Of a stretch of 60,088 nt of DNA, positions 8,717 to 17,870 are shown one piece after another. This DNA comes from Thermoproteota archaeon (GTDB taxonomy: Archaea; Thermoproteota; Methanomethylicia; Methanomethylicales; Methanomethylicaceae). The stretch covers positions 1-60,088 of the forward strand of contig JARXPE010000005.1 in the NCBI GenBank assembly GCA_029887795.1, given 5' to 3'. The notes under the pieces are model-generated. The model made no database searches. It had not been told where the DNA came from and saw nothing but the letters and a program-made list of their open reading frames with translations. The translations under genes were made by a program, and so were the position numbers. Each line of letters begins with the position of its first letter. The first letter of the stretch is position 1.

Positions 8717-9292
8717 GTGTCAGAGCCGAAACAGAGGCTAAAGCTAAAAGATGTGCCATCCTGGAGCGATGTAGAAAAGATGCTCACCACAATGATTAAG
8801 AAATACAAGTCTGGCGTGATCTCCCTGAGGGATCTATGCCTAATCGGGCTGTTGGCCACAACGGGAATACGTACTTCCGAACTCTTGGCGCTTACGCCGA
8901 TGGACTTCAATTTTGAGGACGGCTTGATAACTATAAAGCAGCTCAAGAAGAAGGGGGAGTTCGTCAGGCAGACCGTGATAAGCCCAGATTTAAAGCCCTA
9001 CCTAAAGGAGTACGTCTCGATCTTCCCACCAGAAAAGCCGATATTTTCACTTACCAGGAGGCAGGTGCTGAACATTACTCATAAGTACACCGAAGAGATC
9101 TTGGGGAGGCGCTACCGCAACCATGCCTTCCGCCACGCCTATGCTATCAGGATACTCGAAAAGACCAGAGACGTGGAGCTCTGCAGGCGACTTATTGGGC
9201 ACTCTAGAATAGAAACAGTCAAAATTTATCTGGACTTTGCGATCGGTGACCGAATTAAGGATGTATTGGACGCCATTAAAATTGGTCGCTGA
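8717..9292 (+). CDS. Short tyrosine recombinase (integrase/Xer family)
   Basis: About 191 residues. The catalytic set of tyrosine recombinases is visible in order: Arg in TTGIRTSELLAL, Lys in the QLKKKG beta hairpin, HAFRHAYA (His-x-x-Arg), GHSRIETV (His) and the nucleophile Tyr in KIYLDF. The core-binding N-terminal domain of full-length integrases (about 100 residues) is missing; only about 20 residues precede the catalytic domain. I place the start at GTG 8717 because a GGAGG site (8705-8709) lies 7 bases before it; an in-frame GTG at 8693 would add 8 residues. No attachment sites could be identified. It may be a domesticated Xer-like enzyme or the remains of an integrated element. Confidence 0.85.
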   Translation: MSEPKQRLKLKDVPSWSDVEKMLTTMIKKYKSGVISLRDLCLIGLLATTGIRTSELLALTPMDFNFEDGLITIKQLKKKGEFVRQTVISPDLKPYLKEYVSIFPPEKPIFSLTRRQVLNITHKYTEEILGRRYRNHAFRHAYAIRILEKTRDVELCRRLIGHSRIETVKIYLDFAIGDRIKDVLDAIKIGR

Positions 9293-9382
9293 CTCTGGAA
9301 AAGAAACACTCCTCAAAATCTAAAATCTTATAAAATATTAAAAATCTAAAATAAAAAAATAAAAAATAAATTTTATTTTTGA

Positions 9383-10678
9383 TCATACCCTTTTAAGCAC
9401 GAAGATAATTGCCACCGCTATAACCGCGACTATGATGATAACAATGATGTAAATCATATAGTTTGTGGGAAGAGCGATCGAAAAAGTGAAGGCCTTGCTC
9501 GCAGTGTTCCCCGCCATGTCTCTCGCTGAAATCACTACAGTATGTGATCCCTCAGATAGCGTGCCAGAGTATGTCACAGACGTTGCGTTGACCGTGGGCG
9601 TTACAGCAATTCCATCGATCGTCATAGAAACAGAGCTTGTGTTCAGGGCGATATTGTCTGAGATTGATACTGTGAAGGTTATTTCCTTGCTTTCAAAGAC
9701 GGTGTTGTTATTCAGGATATTTCCCGATATCGTCGGCGGAGTAGCATCTATTGTGAAAGTCCAGTTCGTTTTGGCTATGTTCCCTGAGGTATCCATTATG
9801 GACAGCTTTGCAAGGTAGACCCCATCTGTCAAGTTCGCAGAAGCTGTTAGGCTTGTGGATGATATAGCGCTCAAAGTGATCGTGCTGTCGTTTAACTTTA
9901 AGGTGACAGAGTAGGGATCGACTGCTTTATTGTCAGAATATGTGGCGTTTAATGTGATCATGCGCACATTCAGGATGGTTCCGTTGGGCGGATACACTGA
10001 AGATATAACCGGGGGTGAGAGATCAGGAAACTCGACTTTAAAGTTCCAAGTCTTTGACGCCTTATTGCCCGCCAAGTCTTTAACTTCGAAGTAGACGGTG
10101 TGAGAGCCCTCACTTAGATTCGAGACAGGGATGTAGTCGGTCCTCGTTGAGGTTATGGTGGCAGCTGCGGTCACATCAACACCGTCTAACATCATCCTGA
10201 CTGTGGAAAAATCTATGGCTACATCATCGGAATATAAAACTGAGATGATGGGGTTCAATATGCTCACAGTGGTGTTCTCTGCGGGGGAGATGGATGCGAT
10301 TGTGGGCGGCGTCACGTCGGTTATTGTGGATAATGTAAATGTTGTGTTCTTGATTTGACCCACCGAATAGGCTCTAACCGTGTAAACGCCATAAATCCAA
10401 GACCCTGACGGAATTTTTAGGGGGATCTTGAAGGTCATTGAGAAATAGCCGTTAGTTGAAGAGACTTTGTAATCTATATCAACCATAGTTCCATCTGGGT
10501 TGTAAAGTTGAATCGTAACATCTGAGCTCGACTCGGTGGTTCCACTGACGTATATAACATCGCCGGGGTAATACGTCTGTTTGTCGGTACTTACGGTTAG
10601 GGGAGACGCAGATATCGTATTTATCAAGGGTAGGACCATCATCAATGCCAACAATAAATGGAGCTTTCTCGAAAACAA
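9383..10678 (-). CDS. Cell-surface protein with Ig-like repeats and C-terminal membrane anchor
   Basis: 431 residues. A signal peptide (KLHLLLALMMVLPLINTIS) is followed by a strand-rich domain (TDKQTYYPGDVIYVSG) and three related Ig-like units, each with a pattern like PPTI-x-S-P-x-(N)-x-T, then SDN-x-AxD, then SEGSHTV and DxAGNxAS (near residues 118-215, 222-312 and 313-405). A last hydrophobic stretch of about 20 residues ends in LKRV, a typical membrane anchor with a short cytoplasmic tail. It is probably displayed outside the cell as a structural or adhesive protein. The start codon is TTG; a TATA-like CTTTTATAAA lies about 35 bases upstream. Confidence 0.8.
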   Translation of the reverse strand: MFSRKLHLLLALMMVLPLINTISASPLTVSTDKQTYYPGDVIYVSGTTESSSDVTIQLYNPDGTMVDIDYKVSSTNGYFSMTFKIPLKIPSGSWIYGVYTVRAYSVGQIKNTTFTLSTITDVTPPTIASISPAENTTVSILNPIISVLYSDDVAIDFSTVRMMLDGVDVTAAATITSTRTDYIPVSNLSEGSHTVYFEVKDLAGNKASKTWNFKVEFPDLSPPVISSVYPPNGTILNVRMITLNATYSDNKAVDPYSVTLKLNDSTITLSAISSTSLTASANLTDGVYLAKLSIMDTSGNIAKTNWTFTIDATPPTISGNILNNNTVFESKEITFTVSISDNIALNTSSVSMTIDGIAVTPTVNATSVTYSGTLSEGSHTVVISARDMAGNTASKAFTFSIALPTNYMIYIIVIIIVAVIAVAIIFVLKRV

Positions 10679-10785
10679 ATTTTTTCGCCGTACTCAAGGG
10701 ATTAACCGAGTTTATAAAAGCCTTCCGCATGCTTCTCTGTGTTCTAACTTTTAGAATGTTTTAATTCTCTATTCTTTGTAATTTC

Positions 10786-12180
10786 CTACTTTCCCCTAGT
10801 CGGCATTATCAGTCCAAGATTGTTCTTTATGACTGGCCATATCCACTTCAGCCGCTTTTTAGTCAGTTGCTTGTAAATGAATGACAGGCTTAAGTAAAAC
10901 TTCCTGTACGCGAGTCCTACCAAGTGCGATATTTCTTCCACGGTAAGTTCCTTGGTCCTCATTACGGGGTTTATTGTTGTATACCTGGACCAGTCGTTAG
11001 TGGTCAGGAGTCCCTCCCTCTTTGCAAGTTCGTACACGTCTGTGCCGGGGTAGGGGGTCATAGCTGTGAATTGTGCAAAGTCAATCCCAGATTCCTTGGC
11101 AAACCTTATGGTCTTCATGACGTCTTCCTTCGTCTCGCCTGGAACTCCTATTATGAATGAACCTACGACTTCCATACCTACCTCCTTGGCCCACCTGATG
11201 GCTGATTTTGCTTGTTCCAGAGTTATCCCCTTCCTCAGAATGCTTAGCACCCTCTCGGAGCCAGACTCGATCCCGTAGTATATCAGACCGCAGCCTGCTC
11301 TTTTCATTACCTCCAAAAGCTCCCTCGATACAAGGTCCACTCTGGACCCACATGTCCACCATATTTTGAGGCCCCGCTTAATAATCTCCTCGGCTATTTC
11401 CATGGCTCTTTTCTTATCCACCGTAAAGTTATCATCAACAATTTCAAAAGACCTGATCTTGTATTTGTTCATGAGCTCTTCTATCTCATCAACAACATTC
11501 TTCGGACTTCGAGCCCTAAACCTCCTTCCATAAAACTGGGACGAGGAGCAGAATATGCAGCGGAATGGACACCCACGACTCGTCAGAATGTTGCCAAGCC
11601 TATGTTGTTCCCCCAAGACAGTATACCTATCTAAAGGAAGGAGGTCCCGGGCGGGGAAGGGAATCTCATCCAAATTCTCTATGAGCCTTCTTGGTCGCGT
11701 TCTTAAAATTTTGTTGTCTTTTCGATAAACAATCCCATCAACTTCTGACAGAGGTCTTTTAGTCTCCAAAGCCCTTAGCAGGTTTACTATTGTAGCCTCT
11801 CCCTCTCCGATCACTCCTATGTCAAGAGAGCCACATTCAGCCATCGTATCCTCTGGCAGGGAAGTGATGTGACACCCACCCATGATTGTGATTGAATCCT
11901 GGCAAAACTCCTTCCCAATAGTCACAGCTTTCATAGCATCATAGATTGTTGGTGTGGTTGATGTGACCCCTATCACATCAGGATGTTCCTTTTGTAATAT
12001 TTCTCCCAGTTTATGGTGTGATATATCAAGGGCAGGGGAATCTATGATGCTCACATTATGACCCTCTTTTCTAATCGCCGCAGCAACGTACGCAAGACCT
12101 AAAGGAGGGGCTTTAAGCCCCAAGGTTGCAACGGTCTCTAGGGGTGCAGTAGTAGGAGGATTCACTAGGACGACCTTCAA
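10786..12180 (-). CDS. B12-binding domain radical SAM protein
   Basis: About 464 residues. The N-terminal half (KVVLVNPP, then APPLGLAYVAAAIRKEGHNV and MGGCHITSLPEDTM) is the cobalamin-binding fold used by BchE/P-methylase-type enzymes. The central part has the radical SAM cysteine motif in SRGCPFRCIFC, followed by an intact TIM-barrel segment and VVGSFIIGVPGETKEDV. I prefer the TTG at 12180 because GGGGGTGG lies just before it; a longer open frame reaches 12312 but codes for an implausible His-rich leader. Such enzymes methylate or rearrange unactivated carbons; the substrate is not evident. It is divergent from the PaaK-like gene. Confidence 0.85.
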   Translation of the reverse strand: MKVVLVNPPTTAPLETVATLGLKAPPLGLAYVAAAIRKEGHNVSIIDSPALDISHHKLGEILQKEHPDVIGVTSTTPTIYDAMKAVTIGKEFCQDSITIMGGCHITSLPEDTMAECGSLDIGVIGEGEATIVNLLRALETKRPLSEVDGIVYRKDNKILRTRPRRLIENLDEIPFPARDLLPLDRYTVLGEQHRLGNILTSRGCPFRCIFCSSSQFYGRRFRARSPKNVVDEIEELMNKYKIRSFEIVDDNFTVDKKRAMEIAEEIIKRGLKIWWTCGSRVDLVSRELLEVMKRAGCGLIYYGIESGSERVLSILRKGITLEQAKSAIRWAKEVGMEVVGSFIIGVPGETKEDVMKTIRFAKESGIDFAQFTAMTPYPGTDVYELAKREGLLTTNDWSRYTTINPVMRTKELTVEEISHLVGLAYRKFYLSLSFIYKQLTKKRLKWIWPVIKNNLGLIMPTRGK

Positions 12181-12304
12181 CCCCCCACCCCCAATAATAT
12201 GATCGTGATGGTGAGTATTAACCATTATGTAAGTTAGGCGATGGTCAAACAGGATTGACCAAAACTGATTAAAGGAGACCTTATGATAGATATGCCGAAG
12301 AAAT

Positions 12305-13594
12305 ATGTGCACTTACAAACTCTCAAAGTCAGAGATAGTGGAGCTGCAGAACAAAAGGCTTAGGTGGCTAGTAAAGTACGTATATGAGAGATCCCCCTTC
12401 TACAGACGACGTTTTATTGAAAATCGAATCGATCCTGACGACATAAGGACTAAAGAAGACTTGAAGAAGATACCATTCACGACTAAGACGGACCTCAGGG
12501 ACAACTACCCGCTCGGTCTTGTCTCAGCAGATCCTTCACAGATCGTGAGGTTCCACGCCTCTTCGGGGACTACTGGAAATCCCACGGTCGTTGCGTACAC
12601 TAAGCAGGATGTGGAAAACTGGGCCGAGTTAAACGCAAGGTGTTTGGAGATCGCAGGAGTCACTTCCAATGATGTCGTTCAGGTCGCATACGGATACGGA
12701 CTCTTCACCGGAGGGCTCGGTTTACACTACGGCGCCGAGAGATTGGGAGCAAAAGTCATCCCAGCGAGTACAGGCAACACTAAGAGGCAGCTCAAGTTAA
12801 TGAAAGACCTTGGTACGACCGTTATATGCTGCACACCATCGTATGGTCTTTTCTTGGCGGAGAGTGCAAGGGACGAAGGGTTAGACCCCAAGAGGGATTT
12901 AAAGATCAGAGTGGGCGTCTTCGGGGCAGAGCCATGGTCCGAGAACACGCGCAGACGACTGGAGGAACAGTTTGTAGAGTCAGCTCACGACATTTACGGC
13001 ATGTCCGAGTTAAATGGACCAGGTGTAGCGATGGAGTGCAGTATGAAAGACGGGCTTCATGTTTGGGAGGACCACTACATTGTGGAGATAATCGATCCCA
13101 ACACTGGAGAGGTGTTGGAACCGGGCGAGAAGGGCGAGATGGCAGTAACAACCATAAAGAAGGAGGGGATGCCGTTGCTGCGGTATCGGACGCGGGACAT
13201 TACGATCTTGGAGGATCAACCGTGCGAGTGTGGTCTGAACCATGCAAGGATAAAGAGGATCTTGGGCAGGACAGATGACATGCTTAAGATAAGGGGCATA
13301 TGCGTATTCCCCAGCCAAGTAGAGGAGATCCTTATGAAGACCGAGGGCGTTTCCCCACATTACCAGCTTGTGGTGGACAGGGAGGGGGTCATGGACAGGC
13401 TGATGGTGAGGGTGGAGGTCTCGGAGGACTTTAAAACAGATAGGTTGACAGATCTTGTGAACTTACAGCAAAAATTGGAGGAGGAGCTAAAGGATACGCT
13501 GAGCATACATGCAGTCGTTGAGCTCGTAGAGCCGAAGAAGCTCCCAAGGAGCGAAGGGAAGGCACAAAGGATAATCGATATGAGAAAGATATAG
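12305..13594 (+). CDS. Phenylacetate-CoA ligase family protein (PaaK-like)
   Basis: 429 residues, close to the usual length of PaaK. The adenylate-forming signature HASSGTTGNPTVVAYT is at about residues 79-94. The second motif GVFGAEPWSE is near 200, YGMSELNGPG near 238, and YRTRDIT with a Cys pair (CECG) near 296-310. The C-terminal domain carries GRTDDMLKIRGI. It activates an aryl or acyl acid to its CoA thioester via an acyl-AMP. It is followed after 27 bases by an ACT-domain protein, a pairing often seen with indolepyruvate oxidoreductase genes, so arylacetates from aromatic amino acids are likely substrates. The ATG at 12305 is the first start after an upstream stop. Confidence 0.9.
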   Translation: MCTYKLSKSEIVELQNKRLRWLVKYVYERSPFYRRRFIENRIDPDDIRTKEDLKKIPFTTKTDLRDNYPLGLVSADPSQIVRFHASSGTTGNPTVVAYTKQDVENWAELNARCLEIAGVTSNDVVQVAYGYGLFTGGLGLHYGAERLGAKVIPASTGNTKRQLKLMKDLGTTVICCTPSYGLFLAESARDEGLDPKRDLKIRVGVFGAEPWSENTRRRLEEQFVESAHDIYGMSELNGPGVAMECSMKDGLHVWEDHYIVEIIDPNTGEVLEPGEKGEMAVTTIKKEGMPLLRYRTRDITILEDQPCECGLNHARIKRILGRTDDMLKIRGICVFPSQVEEILMKTEGVSPHYQLVVDREGVMDRLMVRVEVSEDFKTDRLTDLVNLQQKLEEELKDTLSIHAVVELVEPKKLPRSEGKAQRIIDMRKI

Positions 13595-13621
13595 GGCGTA
13601 ATGAATTAGGAGGCAACATTT

Positions 13622-14017
13622 ATGATAAAACAGTTGAGCGTCTTCTTGGAAAACCGTCCTGGCAGGCTTGCAAACCTTCTCGACATACTTGAAAGAAATA
13701 ATATTAGGGTGCTGGCGATGGGCATAGCCGAGGCCGGCAACTACGGCATAGTGAGGCTTATTCTCGATAAGGAGGGCGAGGCGCTCGAGGTACTTAGAAG
13801 TTCCAACATGGCTGTGAATGAAACCAATGTGATAATCATTGGCTTGAACGACCTCACATCCGCCGTGAAAATCTTAGGAAACGCCAGTATTAACATAGAC
13901 TATGCCTACACCATGGATTGCCAAAAAGTGGTATTGAAGGTCAGCAATGAGATGGAAGCCATGAGGGCGCTATCTGCCGCGGGGATAAAAGTGCTAAGCG
14001 TCCGAGACGAGCAATGA
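13622..14017 (+). CDS. Double ACT-domain protein
   Basis: 131 residues made of two ACT modules: the first begins QLSVFLENRPGRLANLLDIL, a classic ACT opening with the conserved Gly after the first strand; the second begins at about residue 70 (NVIIIGLNDLTSAVKIL). ACT domains bind amino acids and regulate enzymes. An AGGAGG ribosome site (13609-13614) precedes the ATG. It directly follows the PaaK-like gene and is probably its co-transcribed regulatory partner. Confidence 0.88.
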   Translation: MIKQLSVFLENRPGRLANLLDILERNNIRVLAMGIAEAGNYGIVRLILDKEGEALEVLRSSNMAVNETNVIIIGLNDLTSAVKILGNASINIDYAYTMDCQKVVLKVSNEMEAMRALSAAGIKVLSVRDEQ

Positions 14018-14046
14018 TTCGTATAATGTCATTCAAGACAAATTTT

Positions 14047-14376
14047 TCAATCCTGTTTGAATAAGATGCACTGGGCAGGCATCCTTGACAACAGATTTTT
14101 TGAAACCATCCCTGCCTCGGTCCAGGTGCAGAAAGCAACTCCGCATGGCACGAGGCAGTTGGGCTCAAGTCGTGACTCCGAGGCCTTTGTATAAATCGGG
14201 TTATTAAGAATCTCCCTAGCGATCTCCCTGATGGTTAACTTCTTGATCAGGTTTGCATAGTCCTTGATTTTTTCGCATGTGGACTCGATTTTTACATAAA
14301 TGATGGAGCCGTTGATGGAGGCTGTGATTTTGGTGGCATGATCGCATAGGCTGTTAATGGTGAAGGTTGTTGTCAC
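14047..14376 (-). CDS. Cys-containing conserved archaeal protein (DUF6951-like)
   Basis: 109 residues with a beta-rich N-terminus (TTTFTINSLCDHATKITASI), a charged middle and a Cys-rich end (NCLVPCGVAFCTWTEAGM). The layout, a Cys after the first strand, a Cys in ESTCEKIKDYANLIK and then a C-x3-C-x4-C cluster, resembles the small DUF6951 proteins of methanogens and related archaea. The role of that family is not known to me. The Cys residues could hold a metal or an iron-sulfur cluster. The start GTG has GAGGT about 9 bases before it. Assignment to the family is tentative. Confidence 0.6.
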   Translation of the reverse strand: MTTTFTINSLCDHATKITASINGSIIYVKIESTCEKIKDYANLIKKLTIREIAREILNNPIYTKASESRLEPNCLVPCGVAFCTWTEAGMVSKNLLSRMPAQCILFKQD

Positions 14377-14581
14377 CAGTCATACCTCAATTTCCAATGA
14401 GAGCACAACATAATAACTTTTTTTATTGATCATGTTATCTTCTTCAAGTTAAATTATAATGAAGATGATTATGGAATTATTGTAATGCTATGGTCTTTCT
14501 TTAACCTGACATTGGATAATCTTACCATAAAGCAAGCCTTTTAAGTCCAGCCATCATTTAGAGAGTACTAAGGTGCTTCAT

Positions 14582-14725
14582 ATGGCTAAATGTCCGAAAT
14601 GTGGAGTAGAAGTTGCAAATCCGTCCAAGACCTGGACACTTGCCCCTAAGGGAAGGAAGCCGGTCACCGTCGGTCTCTTCAAATGCCCAAGCTGCGGTGC
14701 ATACTTTAGGGCTTCCGTGAAGTAA
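14582..14725 (+). CDS. Cren7-like zinc-ribbon mini-protein (47 aa)
   Basis: 47 residues. It has CPKC at residues 4-7 and CPSC at 35-38, a zinc ribbon, around a core [20 protein letters not shown] that closely follows the core of the crenarchaeal chromatin protein Cren7 (from memory: VWALAPKGRKGVKIGLFK, then YFRHKLP), with YFRASVK at its end. Cren7 is an SH3-like small DNA-binding and DNA-bending protein without cysteines. Here the loop ends that Cren7 closes without metal appear to be pinned by zinc. It is probably a small chromatin protein. AAGGTG precedes the ATG, a TATA-like CTTTTAAG lies about 45 bases upstream, and a T-rich tract follows the stop, so it is a separate gene. Confidence 0.75.
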   Translation: MAKCPKCGVEVANPSKTWTLAPKGRKPVTVGLFKCPSCGAYFRASVK

Positions 14726-14752
14726 GCATACTTTTTCCTTTTTTTATTTACT
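14726..14752 (+). terminator. T-rich terminator after the zinc-ribbon gene
   Basis: Directly after the stop codon the coding strand carries the runs TTTTTCCTTTTTTT and then TTTACTTT. Archaeal polymerases stop at such T tracts without needing a hairpin. Confidence 0.5.
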
Positions 14753-14847
14753 TTCATCTAATTTTGTCGAGTTTTCAATTTTGTTGATTTTTATAGGCTT
14801 CTAACACTAATTTTTACTTGTTAAGAATTGATCTTAATTATAGCGCT

Positions 14848-15999
14848 TTATTCAAAGAACTTCACTATTCGCCTTATGCCCTCCTTCAGATCCTCGTCTG
14901 GTATTGCATAGCAGAGCCTGAAGTGTCCTCTGGTGTCGCCAAAATACTCGCCCGGGATGACAGCAACCCCTGCCTTCTCTAGGAGATCCTTAGCAAAGAT
15001 CTCCGCATTGGGGAATTTCTGAGTTTTTATGCGCGGGTAGACGTAAAATCCGCCTTCAGGTAATGGGCACTCAAGATCTTTCACGCCACTAAGACCATCT
15101 ACAACAATGCGTCTCTTCTCGGTACACGATCTGACAACCATGTTGATGTGATCTACATACCCTTCCAAGGCGGAGAGGCAGCCGTACTGTGCAAATGTTG
15201 TAGGGGCGCTAACAGTATGCTCCTGCACAGCATGTAGCCTCCTCAAGAGCGCTTTCGGTCCTGCTGCAAATCCAACTCTCCACCCCGTCATGCCAAATAT
15301 CTTGGAGAAGCCGTCTGTGACGATTGTGCGATCCCTCAATTGGCTTAGCGATGCGGGAGATATGAAGCGCCTCCCATCATATAGGTATGCCCAATCGATC
15401 TCATCAGAGAGTACGTAGAGATCATAGTCTTCTGCCAAGTCACGCAGTAGTTTTACATCGCGCTCGTCAAGTAACCCGCCGGTGGGGTTGTTCGGGGTGT
15501 TTACGACGATGCCCCTTGGCCTCATTTTCATTATACCTTTAAGTTCCTCTTCGTTCAAGTGGTACGGTTCCTTGGACCATGTCTCTAAAATCTTCAGCCC
15601 CAACATCATTGGAACCGCCTTGAAGCTAGTCCAGTAGGGCTTTACCAGAACCACGGCGTCACCTGGCTTGAAAAGCCCAAGGAAGAATGCGAAGTTTGCA
15701 AATTTTCCTCCAGTAGTTACCAAAATCTCTTCCACTGAATACTCCAAACCCCTAGTCTCTTTGAGATATTCCGATATGGCTTGCCTTAGTTCTGGCACAC
15801 CCCAGCTGGAAGAGTATCGATGCTTGCCCTTCAGAAGGGCGTCCATTGTGCCCTTCACGGCATTCCAGGGAGGGGCGAACATGGGCTCGGCAACATCGAA
15901 CCGTACTATGCGTGTGCCTTTTTCCTTCTCGATCTTCTCAACCATTTCGAGCAGGGATACAGGCGAAGGTGGTATGACGTCAAATATGTCGCGGAACAT
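14848..15999 (-). CDS. Class I/II pyridoxal-phosphate aminotransferase
   Basis: 383 residues, family-typical length. It shows the PLP lysine in TDGFSKIFGMTGWRVGF (near residue 233), NTPNNPTGG (near 167), the Asp-x-x-Trp/Tyr pair LSDEIDWAYLYD (near 198) and the C-terminal Arg segment GHFRLCYAIPDEDLKEGI. These mark an aspartate/aromatic-type aminotransferase. The exact amino donor cannot be told from sequence. The divergent neighbour is MarC, and the ATG at 15999 lies just inside the shared promoter zone. Given the PaaK/ACT genes nearby, aromatic amino acids are one reasonable substrate. Confidence 0.92.
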   Translation of the reverse strand: MFRDIFDVIPPSPVSLLEMVEKIEKEKGTRIVRFDVAEPMFAPPWNAVKGTMDALLKGKHRYSSSWGVPELRQAISEYLKETRGLEYSVEEILVTTGGKFANFAFFLGLFKPGDAVVLVKPYWTSFKAVPMMLGLKILETWSKEPYHLNEEELKGIMKMRPRGIVVNTPNNPTGGLLDERDVKLLRDLAEDYDLYVLSDEIDWAYLYDGRRFISPASLSQLRDRTIVTDGFSKIFGMTGWRVGFAAGPKALLRRLHAVQEHTVSAPTTFAQYGCLSALEGYVDHINMVVRSCTEKRRIVVDGLSGVKDLECPLPEGGFYVYPRIKTQKFPNAEIFAKDLLEKAGVAVIPGEYFGDTRGHFRLCYAIPDEDLKEGIRRIVKFFE

Positions 16000-16169
16000 A
16001 AGGATCCGTCTATATCTTATTGACGTATTTATTTAAGATTGAGGTAGAAGATTCTGCCAATAGAAAAGCGAATTGTAGCGGACTGCATGTCTTGAAATTT
16101 ATCCAAAACCACAAGACTAAAAGACTTTTTAATTATGTACAAACAAATCAAAAGTTAAAAGGTGCCCTT

Positions 16170-16769
16170 ATGACTGATGCTCTAGGGGTATTCCTGCAGG
16201 GCTTCGTCACTCTACTTGTGATATTTGACCCTATCGGAAACATTCCCCTTTTCCAGACCTTCACTGCCACCTTTGACGTCGCGAAAAAAAAGAAGGTCAT
16301 CAACAGGTCAGTGATGATAGCCATGGCAATACTTGCATTCTTTGCCCTTGGTGGCTTTATAGTATTCGAGATATTCAACATATCAATTAACGACTTCAGG
16401 ATAGCAGGCGGGATACTTCTCTTCATACTCTCCATAGAGGGGCTACTAGGTAGAGAGGAAGCAAGATGGATAAGCAGCGAAGACATCGCAGTGGTCCCTC
16501 TAGCCACGCCGCTCATGGCTGGACCGGGCGCGATCTACACTGTGATATATCTGATGCAGGGACCCTTCGGTCCTGCCGTCACATTATTTGCTATAGTAAG
16601 CAACATTATAATCCAATGGGTGTTGTTATTCTACTCAGAGCGCGTCCTGAGAGCTATAGGAAAGACTGGATCGACCATCATATCCAGGATAATGGCATTC
16701 ATACTCTCGGCGATAGCAATAGGAATGATAAGGGAGGGCATCACCACAATAATAGTTGGTTTAACTTAG
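16170..16769 (+). CDS. MarC-family integral membrane protein
   Basis: 199 residues with six predicted membrane segments. The start region (FLQGFVTLLVIFDPIGNIPLF) and the repeat-half TPLMAGPGAIYTVI with IVPLATPL-type loop are hallmarks of MarC/YchE proteins. Length is typical. A longer open frame upstream (to 16020) is unlikely: GGTG at 16161 precedes the ATG at 16170, and the extra N-terminus is hydrophilic and AT-rich. MarC function is unsettled; older links to multidrug resistance did not hold up. It precedes the phosphate transporter by 63 bases. Confidence 0.9.
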   Translation: MTDALGVFLQGFVTLLVIFDPIGNIPLFQTFTATFDVAKKKKVINRSVMIAMAILAFFALGGFIVFEIFNISINDFRIAGGILLFILSIEGLLGREEARWISSEDIAVVPLATPLMAGPGAIYTVIYLMQGPFGPAVTLFAIVSNIIIQWVLLFYSERVLRAIGKTGSTIISRIMAFILSAIAIGMIREGITTIIVGLT

Positions 16770-16832
16770 AAACACTTTTTAGAAACGAGTTTTCATTCGT
16801 TAGACGTTAAAGGGACAGATTTTGGTGATTGC

Positions 16833-17852
16833 ATGGATTTGCAAGTGATCCTGCTTATCATTGGGCTGATTCTGGCATTTATTATGGCAATGAACCTCGG
16901 CGGAAACGATGCGGCTAATCCAACGAGTGCAGTTATCGGTGCAGGTGCGCTTTCGCTGAAACGCGCCCTCCTTCTATTTGCAGTATTCACGACGCTCGGA
17001 GCCGCGTTACAGGGGCACATGGTTATGAAGACTGTAGGCAGAGGTATTGTTCCCACAATTGATGTTACTGGCGCCCTTGCGATAATACTCGCTGCCAACA
17101 TATGGATATTTCTTGCCACAATGAGGGGAATGGCCATATCGACCACTCACTCTATTATAAGCGCGGTCATAGGCTACGGAATAATCAAATACAGTCTATC
17201 GGGAATGAACGCCAGTGTGGTCGGAACCATAGCCGCAAGTTGGTTGACTTCGCCTCTATGTAGCATGATTCTGGCTTTCGGGCTGTACAGGGTTCTCTCG
17301 CTTTTAATAAAAAAGTACGAGGATAAGCCCGAACTATTGAGCAAAATATTCAGGCTCCTTTTGGTAGGCTCGTTGTGCTTCTCAGCATATTCTTTTGGGG
17401 CAAACGATGTCGCGAACGCAACAGGGGTATACGTCACGATAGCGGCGAACCTTGGACAGATGCCAGACTCCACCGCCATGTTTATGCTGGCAATATACAG
17501 TTCCGCGGGCATTGTGGTTGGAGGTTTTGTTTTTGGTCCTAGAGTTATAAGGACTTTGGCATACAGAGTTACGAGGCTGGATTTGAACACTGGATTGTCA
17601 GCAAGTCTGGCAAATGCCTTGGTGGTCTATCTCTTCACCACAGTGCCATACATCGTCTTCGGATACGGACTTCCGATCTCCACATCCTATGCGGCTGTGG
17701 GGGCAATTTTGGGAGCAGGAGCTGCTAAGAGTGTCAGTTCGGTGAGTAAAGGTGTTACGGCAAGGTTAGCATTTTACTGGATAGCCACAATACCAATAAA
17801 CATACTACTCGCCATGGCAATCTATTATCTATTGTCTTTCACAATATCTTAG
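16833..17852 (+). CDS. PiT-family inorganic phosphate transporter
   Basis: 339 residues, about ten membrane spans in two homologous halves, each with the PiT signature: GGNDAANPTSAVIGAG near residue 23 and FGANDVANATGVYV near 188. The second half includes GYGLPISTSYAAVGAILGAG. It imports phosphate, probably with protons or sodium. The convergent gene 18 bases downstream encodes a DUF47/PhoU-like protein, the classical partner of PiT carriers, which supports phosphate as substrate. Confidence 0.95.
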   Translation: MDLQVILLIIGLILAFIMAMNLGGNDAANPTSAVIGAGALSLKRALLLFAVFTTLGAALQGHMVMKTVGRGIVPTIDVTGALAIILAANIWIFLATMRGMAISTTHSIISAVIGYGIIKYSLSGMNASVVGTIAASWLTSPLCSMILAFGLYRVLSLLIKKYEDKPELLSKIFRLLLVGSLCFSAYSFGANDVANATGVYVTIAANLGQMPDSTAMFMLAIYSSAGIVVGGFVFGPRVIRTLAYRVTRLDLNTGLSASLANALVVYLFTTVPYIVFGYGLPISTSYAAVGAILGAGAAKSVSSVSKGVTARLAFYWIATIPINILLAMAIYYLLSFTIS

Positions 17853-17870
17853 TTTCTAGATTTGAGCAGA

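Noticed and set aside
12181-12312. Upstream extension of the radical SAM gene
   Set aside because: It would code for a His-rich, low-quality leader, overlap the divergent ATG and ignore the ribosome site at 12183-12190.
16020-16169. N-terminal extension of MarC
   Set aside because: The extra sequence is hydrophilic and AT-rich and contains the promoter region; GGTG marks the ATG at 16170.
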